Positions 58,205 through 64,000 of a stretch of 64,000 nt of DNA are shown piece after piece. Made by a program: the position numbers and the translations under genes. Origin of the DNA: Mytilus edulis. Lineage: Eukaryota > Mollusca > Bivalvia > Mytilida > Mytilidae. The stretch covers positions 69,876,502 to 69,940,501 of the forward strand of contig NC_092350.1 in assembly GCF_963676685.1 (NCBI RefSeq), given 5' to 3'. The notes under the pieces were generated by a model. The model was not told the DNA's origin. It saw only the letters and a program-made list of their open reading frames with translations, and ran no database searches. Position 1 is the first letter of the stretch. The number at the start of each line of letters is the position of its first letter.

Positions 58205-58440
58205 TTTCAACAATTTCCTCAGAGGAAAAAGAGTTTTCCTCAAGGGAAAAAGATTTCCCTTAGGGAATTTGCTGCATAATTATTTCCTTTGAGGAAATTC
58301 TTTTTCTTTTGAGGAAATTTGCCGCTTCAAATTTTCCTTTGAGGAAATTTCCTCTAAGGAAATCATTATTCTTCAAATTTCCTCTAAGGAAATTTCTGAA
58401 CATCAAATTTCCCTTAAGGAAATGTTTTTCCTCTATAAAA
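58205..58440. repeat. Array of TTTCCTYWRAGGAAA palindromes
   Basis: About ten short palindromes such as TTTCCTCTAAGGAAA, TTTCCTTTGAGGAAA and TTTCCCTTAGGGAA. Similar design to the array at 56503-56915 but a different core. Confidence 0.9.
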
Positions 58441-58570
58441 ATTTCATAACAGTACAAACATTGACAAACAGTATAAATATATTTTCTCCTAGACTGAATT
58501 ATTGATCATGTTGATACAAAAGATTATATAAAATAAACACTTTTCATGTCAAATTAACTTGTCTTCTGTT

Positions 58571-58692
58571 TCAGCTGCTGTGTATAATTATTCTACCCCC
58601 TACATAACAGTTCAGTGCATAAATAATTCCATTCACAAGACATCTTCCTTCAATTGGTTGAATAAATTTTGGCAACTTGTTCTTCAAACATC
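58571..58692 (-). other. Possible exon, minus strand
   Basis: After an acceptor-like CAAATATACAG, a frame of about 42 codons (RRCLKNKLPKFIQPIEG...) ends in TGA near 58573. It might belong to the gene ending at 59223 by alternative splicing, or be chance. Confidence 0.22.
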
Positions 58693-59222
58693 TTCTCTGT
58701 ATATTTGATATGATGGAGAGCCATGTACATAATATTATGTACATAAATGGATAACGCATGTGTTTATTTCGACAACAAACATGACAAAGACACTATTTTT
58801 TTTCTTAATTTCTCCATAATCCATCAGTGAATATGTAGGTTGTTACATTTTACACCATTGTGTCCTTGTGCATCTTTGATAGTACTCCATTTTGTTTATA
58901 GCAATTTTGTAGAATTTTTTCTATTTCTTTTTCCAGAAAAACACACAATTGAGTTCATTTCACATTAATTAATCCAATTAGCACATTATGTAGAAAAGTA
59001 TTAACAAATAAGTTTCCTCTTCAGTATAGACTTGCAGGACCTGACGATGATCATAAAAACCAAGATATCTGACCTATAAATACACAAAATAAAAATAAAA
59101 AGTTATAAACATGATAAATGGAGAAAAAAACAGCAATATAAATAGGCTTATTTTATCATGTTTTAATTAAAGTCATAAGAAACCTCAAATTAAAAAAAAA
59201 TATGTATAATAATTATGTTTTT

Positions 59223-60471
59223 TTACTTATTTTTAATTGCTTGCTTCCAGGAAGCAATTCGCCGATACATATTTTCCATATACATAGTGACCCGAGCGTA
59301 ACCCTCCTCGTAAAAATCCGGTGACCACAATATGCAAGGATCTGTCATTGAAATAAACAAATAGCTGATTATACATGTTAAACATGTGCTCAATACCCAT
59401 GCTTTTTGTGATTTGTTTACTATAAGGTGGCAATCGGTAAAACTCAGCTTCAAAACACGGCATTTAATGAGCAGCATTATTTGTTAAATCATAACAAACA
59501 GAGAGAAAAAAAAATTGACGATTTATATGATATACTTGTGAAAATAATGATAAAATCGTGCACAGAGGACTAAGTTTATGATGTATACATGCATTGGTTC
59601 AAAAGTTGGACAAACTTTATTTTTCATCACTCACTCGTTTCATATGACTTTAACATTTGAGAAACTTTCATTTGATATTCTTACTTGTCATGCTTTATAT
59701 GAGTTCTCTTATTTCAGTGCTTTGTGTCCAAGATTTAATATTCGTTGTTTAGTGCCTTGCAGTGATATTTAAAGTTTAGCCACTTGCAAAAGTTGTTATA
59801 GAATGTTCATATGCTGTGTTATTTGAACCACTGTCCTATATTATGGTCAGGTAAGAGGTTGAGTGCTCACAGACATGATATTTTTTTATTAATTGTTATT
59901 GTTTTTGAACATGTTGAACTAAATTGGATTGTTTAAATCTTTTCATGTTGGGATCTTTATTGGCTGACCTATAAAGGAAGTGTTGTCTCATTATTGAAGG
60001 CCAGCCCATCATTGGCCTTTAATTTCTTGCATCCACTTCTTTGAACTCTGGTGGATAAGTCACTCATTTACCATACCACATCTTCTTATTTTTATAAGAG
60101 TCATCATTCAAAGGCAATTACTTTTATCATGTTTATTACTGTAATTCAGAAATTATCCAGAGGTTTTTAGTAATGCGATTAATGTGACTGGGTGAGTATC
60201 GCAAAAATAAGAAATCATATTTTGATAACAGAAACATATATATATCATGTATATACATGATATATAATTGATGCAGATTTTTTTTGTAATCACAATAAGT
60301 TGTCCATTCCCTGAAAAATCACAATAATAAAGGCAAGCAATAATTTCTGAATTTACAGTATATAGAAGTGGTCTTACCATTTAGGCCTTGTTGTATTCTG
60401 TTTATCTTGTTTTGTCGCTCATTTCTATTGAAACTGTTTATATTTTTCATTATTTTTCTATATTTCTTGTC
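59223..60471 (-). CDS. Last two exons of an unrecognised gene
   Basis: Exon 60471-60378 has acceptor GTTTTATAG and donor AATG|GTAAGA and is open for 31 codons (DKKYRKIMKN ... RIQQGLN). Exon 59341-59223 follows acceptor TTTCAATGACAG and runs to TAA. Phase 1 joins to ...GLND|PCILWSPDFYEEGYA... ending SWKQAIKNK, about 71 residues in all. The lysine/arginine-rich start and W/Y/M-rich end look like real protein, but I recognise no family. A further acceptor-bordered open segment lies at about 59075-58980 (VRYLGFYDHRQ). It could be a 3' UTR or alternative exon. Upstream exons must lie beyond the repeats at 60857-63230 or outside the window. Confidence 0.55.
60139..60358. mobile_element. 220-bp miniature element with TA target site
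   Basis: CTGTAATTCAGAAATTAT at the left and, inverted, ATAATTTCTGAATTTACAG at the right. TA flanks both sides (60137-60138, 60359-60360). It lies in the intron of the gene at 59223-60471, only 20 bases from its donor. Contains the palindrome ATATATCATGTATATACATG. Confidence 0.85.
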
Positions 60472-60856
60472 CTATAAAACATAAAAAGGGTAAAAACTAT
60501 TATTAAACATCAGTATTTTCTTTATATACAATAATATTTAATAAGAATGGAATATTTGTGCTATTTCATTTCACAAACTTTTTGTCAGTCATGACTTTCA
60601 AAGACTTTCACCCTGGTCAATAGTTTAAAAAACAACCATTCCCATACTTTTTCTTGGTGTTCGTACTAATTTTTCATTGGACAACAAAAACATGATTCAA
60701 CTATTCTTCTATGATTTGTTTTGCTTGACTACCTTAAACTCTGAAATATTGTTTACACTGTATAATCTGTATGTGTCTCACTCGTCAAAATTTCAAATTA
60801 ATATATAAATAACCAATAAGAATGCTATGCATGGCTCAGCTTGATACAAACGTACA

Positions 60857-60906
60857 CTTTAAACCCTGAACAGTTGGAGCAAGTATGGACACAACATTCA
60901 ATTCAA
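60857..60906 (+). mobile_element. Element X, left piece
   Basis: AACCCTGAACAGTTGGAGCA and AGTATGGACACAACATTCAA match 42388-42440. The rest resumes at 62464. Confidence 0.8.
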
Positions 60907-62463
60907 ACTTTTCTCCATTGGTTAGAGGTATAGGGGGAGGGTGAGATGTCACAAACATGTTTAACCCCGCCGCATTTTGCGCCTGGCCCAAGTTAGGAGC
61001 CTCTGGCCTTTGTAAGTCTTGTTTTATTTTAATTTTAGTTTCTTGTGTACACTTTGGAAATTAGTATGGCGTTCATTATCACTGAACTAGTATATATTTG
61101 TTTAGGGGCCAGCTGAAGGACGCTTCCGGTGCGGGAATTTCTTGCTACATTGAAGACCTGTTGGTGACCTTCTGCCATACCTGCCAACTTTCACGATTTA
61201 GGCGTGTACTACACGATTTTGACCCTTTGTCACGATTGCACGATCGTGTTCCTGAAAAACCCTCTAAAACACGATTTGGTGAAAATTTACACGAAAAATA
61301 TTGTTGTTCCCGATTTTGAACTGTGTCCAATGGAGGAAAATCGTGTTCAGCCAATCAAATTGTGCGTTTCTCATGATCAAATTAATCAGCCAATCAAAAA
61401 CGTTTTCTCTCAAGATTGTTTTAACATGCTAGATATTGAACTTGTGTTGTATTCCTCTGTTTGTTGGTCAGAATTGTAAAAACGTGAACATGGCAAATGA
61501 TTTTTCAACTGCAAGGAGGTTCTTACACTGAATAAGAATAAAAGCATGGCTGATTGACAAACTTCAATGATGCAGTACTACCATGAATATAATAAATAGT
61601 AGTTTATTCACTAATTTATTGACATAACATGTACACTTACTGTAACATAATTTTATTTATGTATTCAATCATTTAAAGGATAATGTACTCTTCATTATTT
61701 TCCACATGGAACCCCCCCCCCCCCCCCCCACATCAACATGAGGAATCCCTTAAATGAGGGACAACCCTTAGTCAAGGGGTCACTCTTGTAAAAATTAAAT
61801 AGGAAAATGTAGATTTGTTAACTTAAAAATGGGAAATTCTGACATTATATTTGGAACAGCTTTTCTAAATGAAGAGTCCTATTATTTTGAATAATAAAGA
61901 AGATATAAGGCCAAGAACATATCAAAATTCTTGGACATGTGTTGACCATATAATACCAGATAGACAATGATAGATCATAAGCTGTACAGTTCTTTGGGAA
62001 AAGTTTCTTCAAATAATATGAATGCTCATTTGTACTTAAAAAGTGGTTTTTAATGTCCTAACATTGAGGGGGGATCCCTATGTGTTGTTCCCAACCTGAT
62101 AAAAGTCCTTCTTTGTGTATAATTTTAAATTGGAAAAGTCAACAACTATTTAGTATCCTTACACATGAAAATAATTCCTGGTCTTACAGCTACATGTTTA
62201 TATTTTCTGCTGATATAATAACTAGAATCATGCAAATAAACTTAAAAAAAAGGGATGTAAGCTCATCTTACAAATCATGCAAAAATGACACTTTTTCGCG
62301 CAAAATAGTCGTCGCAAAGAATTTTAAACTTTGAAATTGTTGTCGCGCGCTAAAACCCCCATGGGCATTTTCAAAAGTTGGCAGGTATGTTCTGCTGTTG
62401 TTTTTTTATTTGGTCTGATTGTTGTCTCTTTGACAAATTCCCCATTTCCATTCTCAATTTTAT
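60907..62463 (-). repeat. M2 copy inserted in element X and itself interrupted
   Basis: Minus-strand M2 from about 60930 (GGGGGAGGGTGAGATGTC, AACCCCGCCGC) to GACCTTCTGC at 61175, then CTGTTG...TTCTCAATTTTAT from 62390 to 62463. The break is the element at 61176-62389. Confidence 0.85.
61176..62389. mobile_element. 1214-bp CATACCTGCC-ended element, 6-bp target duplication
   Basis: Both ends read CATACCTGCCAACTTT from outside in (16 of 16). TTCTGC flanks at 61170-61175 and 62390-62395. The left interior carries about six ACACGATTT-type motifs (61193-61345), and TTTTCGCGCAAAATAG is near the right. Open frames here are short. Non-autonomous; superfamily not assigned. A C-run is at about 61710-61730. 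Confidence 0.93.
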
Positions 62464-63230
62464 GGATACAACTCTGAATTGTAAATTTGGATTGTGATTC
62501 AATAGTTGATGCAGCATAGGTTTCTGACATTGAATGAATGTGGTCCAAGTACTTAAAAATTTTAAATTGACAATTAACCTCTAAAATGGTCCAATATTCA
62601 AAATCTTAATACATGGTTGGATGCAGCATATCAACATGATCAAAGAACCCAAATAATTCATTATTTGATGAAATCAAATAAAGTTCAATTTTGGACCCTT
62701 TAGATCTCAATGTGGACCAATTTGTTAACGGGCCAAAATATCAAAAATCTAAATGAATGGTTAGATTCAGCATATCAAAGAACCCCATATATTCAATTTT
62801 TTGGAAATCAAACAAAGTAAAATATTGGACCCCAATTTGGACCAACTTGAAATTTGGGCCCATACTAAAAATCTAAGTAAATATTCAGATTCAGCATATT
62901 AACATGATTAAAGAACACCAAGAATTTAAATATTATTAAAATCAAAATAAGTTTAATTTTGGACCCTTTGAACCTTAAGATAGACCAATTTAAACAGGAC
63001 CAAAAAACTAGGAAGCTTAATACACAGTTAGATTTGGAATATATATATCAAAGAACCCCAATAATTCAATTTTCTATAAAATCAAACAAAGTTTAATATT
63101 GGCCCCTTTTGGCCCCTAATTCATGTAATTTCTAAACTCTGGACAAAAACTCTGGTCACAAACCCTGTGTTTGAGTTTCATAGATTTCTGTTAACTTATA
63201 CTAAAAGTAATTATGCGAAAACCAAGTTAT
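62464..63230 (+). mobile_element. Element X, right piece
   Basis: GATACAACTCTGAATTGTAA, GATGCAGCATAGGTTTCTGA, repeated TTTTGGACCC/GACCAATTTG lines and TTTCATAGATTTCTGTTAAC match 42450-44310. The (GAC)n end is missing. Confidence 0.85.
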
Positions 63231-63278
63231 ACACTATCCAAACTAGAGACCTAATAGAGTAGATATATACTTGACTAA

Positions 63279-63505
63279 GGGAGCTACCATTTGATTTTTA
63301 TGGGGGGGGGGGGGGGGGCTAGGATGAAAAATTTTATCCTGCATTTTTTTTTAGCTGTAATCTCTGTCCTGCCTTTTTATTTTTCACTCTGTTCGTTCCT
63401 GCCTTCTTTTTTTTTTGAGTTTATCCTGACTTTTTTTACCTAAATTGTCGTCCTGACTTTTTTGCTAGTGTCTCATTCTGCCTTTTTTTTTTCTCAAACA
63501 GTCAG
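63279..63505. mobile_element. GGGAGCTACC-ended element, long form
   Basis: GGGAGCTACCATTTGATTTT then a G-run, then repeated CCTGCCTTTTTTT/CCTGACTTTTTT motifs. The inner part mirrors 32820-32990. The right end is unclear. Confidence 0.75.
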
Positions 63506-63506
63506 G

Positions 63507-63860
63507 GGACTTACTTAAATGAGTGATTTTCTAAATCACTGATTTAAGTAACATTATTTCCATAAAGGTTGGAAGTTAGAGTTGTCTTTCTTTAATAATC
63601 ACCTATTTAAGTAGTACAAATTAATCACTAGAAGAAGTGATTTAATTTTATTGTAGCTTTAAATATAGAATACTAATGATCCAGGGACTAATTATGTTTC
63701 TAAACTTATCAGAACCAACATCTGTGTTGTCTAGGATGACCAGGTCATTTCAGGTGATGACCTTGTACTGAATCTAGGATAATGACATAAAAATCACTTG
63801 TTTAAGTATCAGACCTCAATTTCCTTCCCAAAAATCACTTCTTTAAGTATCATTCTTTTA
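63507..63860. repeat. Cluster of AATCACTTSTTTAAGTA motifs
   Basis: AAATCACTGATTTAAGTAAC (63526), AATCACCTATTTAAGTAG (63597), inverted AAGTGATTTAA (63645), AATCACTTGTTTAAGTATCA (63792) and AATCACTTCTTTAAGTATCA (63833). Irregular spacing; may continue past the window. Confidence 0.7.
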
Positions 63861-64000
63861 ATTATCCCTACTAATTTCAACACCCCCGAACAGTAGCATC
63901 AAAGGCAGAAACCTTTCTACTTAAAAGAAGCAAAAAGTTAAATTGTTTTTTTTAATTTTACTAATTAAAAGATATTATTTAAACCAGATGTGTTTAAAAT

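Overview
The window is animal nuclear DNA, most likely from a bivalve mollusc of the mussel (Mytilus) type. It is AT-rich, coding DNA is sparse, introns are long with standard GT-AG borders, and dispersed repeats are very dense. Several repeat families look like ones I associate with mussel genomes. The organism call is inference; gene structures and repeat borders are read from the sequence.

Genes. (1) 19937-29645, plus strand: a complete six-exon PGAM5-like mitochondrial serine/threonine phosphatase. All splice phases close to a 277-residue protein, and one intron has a GC donor. (2) 33826-36900, minus strand: a two-exon gene for a 471-residue protein with an N-terminal SAM-like domain, a long Ser/Gln-rich middle and a C-terminal region I do not recognise. 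(3) 10795-12748, minus strand: a single-exon TRIM-like gene (two B-boxes, coiled coil, beta-propeller-like repeats, no RING) broken by a 232-bp mobile element. Removing the element and one 6-bp target-site copy gives an open frame of 571 residues. (4) 59223-60471, minus strand: the last two exons of an unrecognised gene. A decayed copy of PGAM5 exon 1 with flanking DNA lies at 6461-6738, and parts of its intron 1 follow at about 7150-7860.

Layout. 1-5503: tandem array of a 1.74-kb unit. 5504-10380: paralogous PGAM5 fragment and small terminal-inverted-repeat (TIR) elements. 10795-12748: broken TRIM-like gene. 12749-19936: almost no genes, with three TIR elements. 19937-29645: PGAM5, with a 4.25-kb TIR element in intron 1, a 150-bp satellite in intron 4, and a palindrome array holding telomere-type repeats in intron 5. 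29690-33060: repeats and a recent 197-bp tandem duplication. 33826-36900: SAM gene. 37770-46970: a segmental duplication in which each copy starts with a 32-bp minisatellite (about 16 versus 53 units) and carries different insertions. 46970-58440: dispersed repeats, tandem repeats and two arrays of short palindromes. 59223-60471: gene end. 60857-63230: a three-level nest of mobile elements.

The strongest unusual signal is mobile. The 4.25-kb element at 20587-24838 has 360-bp TIRs starting CACTGTG, 5-bp target duplications (GAATT), three copies of a 14-bp motif inside each end, and an uninserted paralogous site in the same window. Three other elements share ends beginning GAGG, 6-bp target duplications and interiors filled with short repeated motifs; one of them broke the TRIM-like gene. 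A further 1.2-kb element with different ends also makes 6-bp duplications and carries motif repeats.
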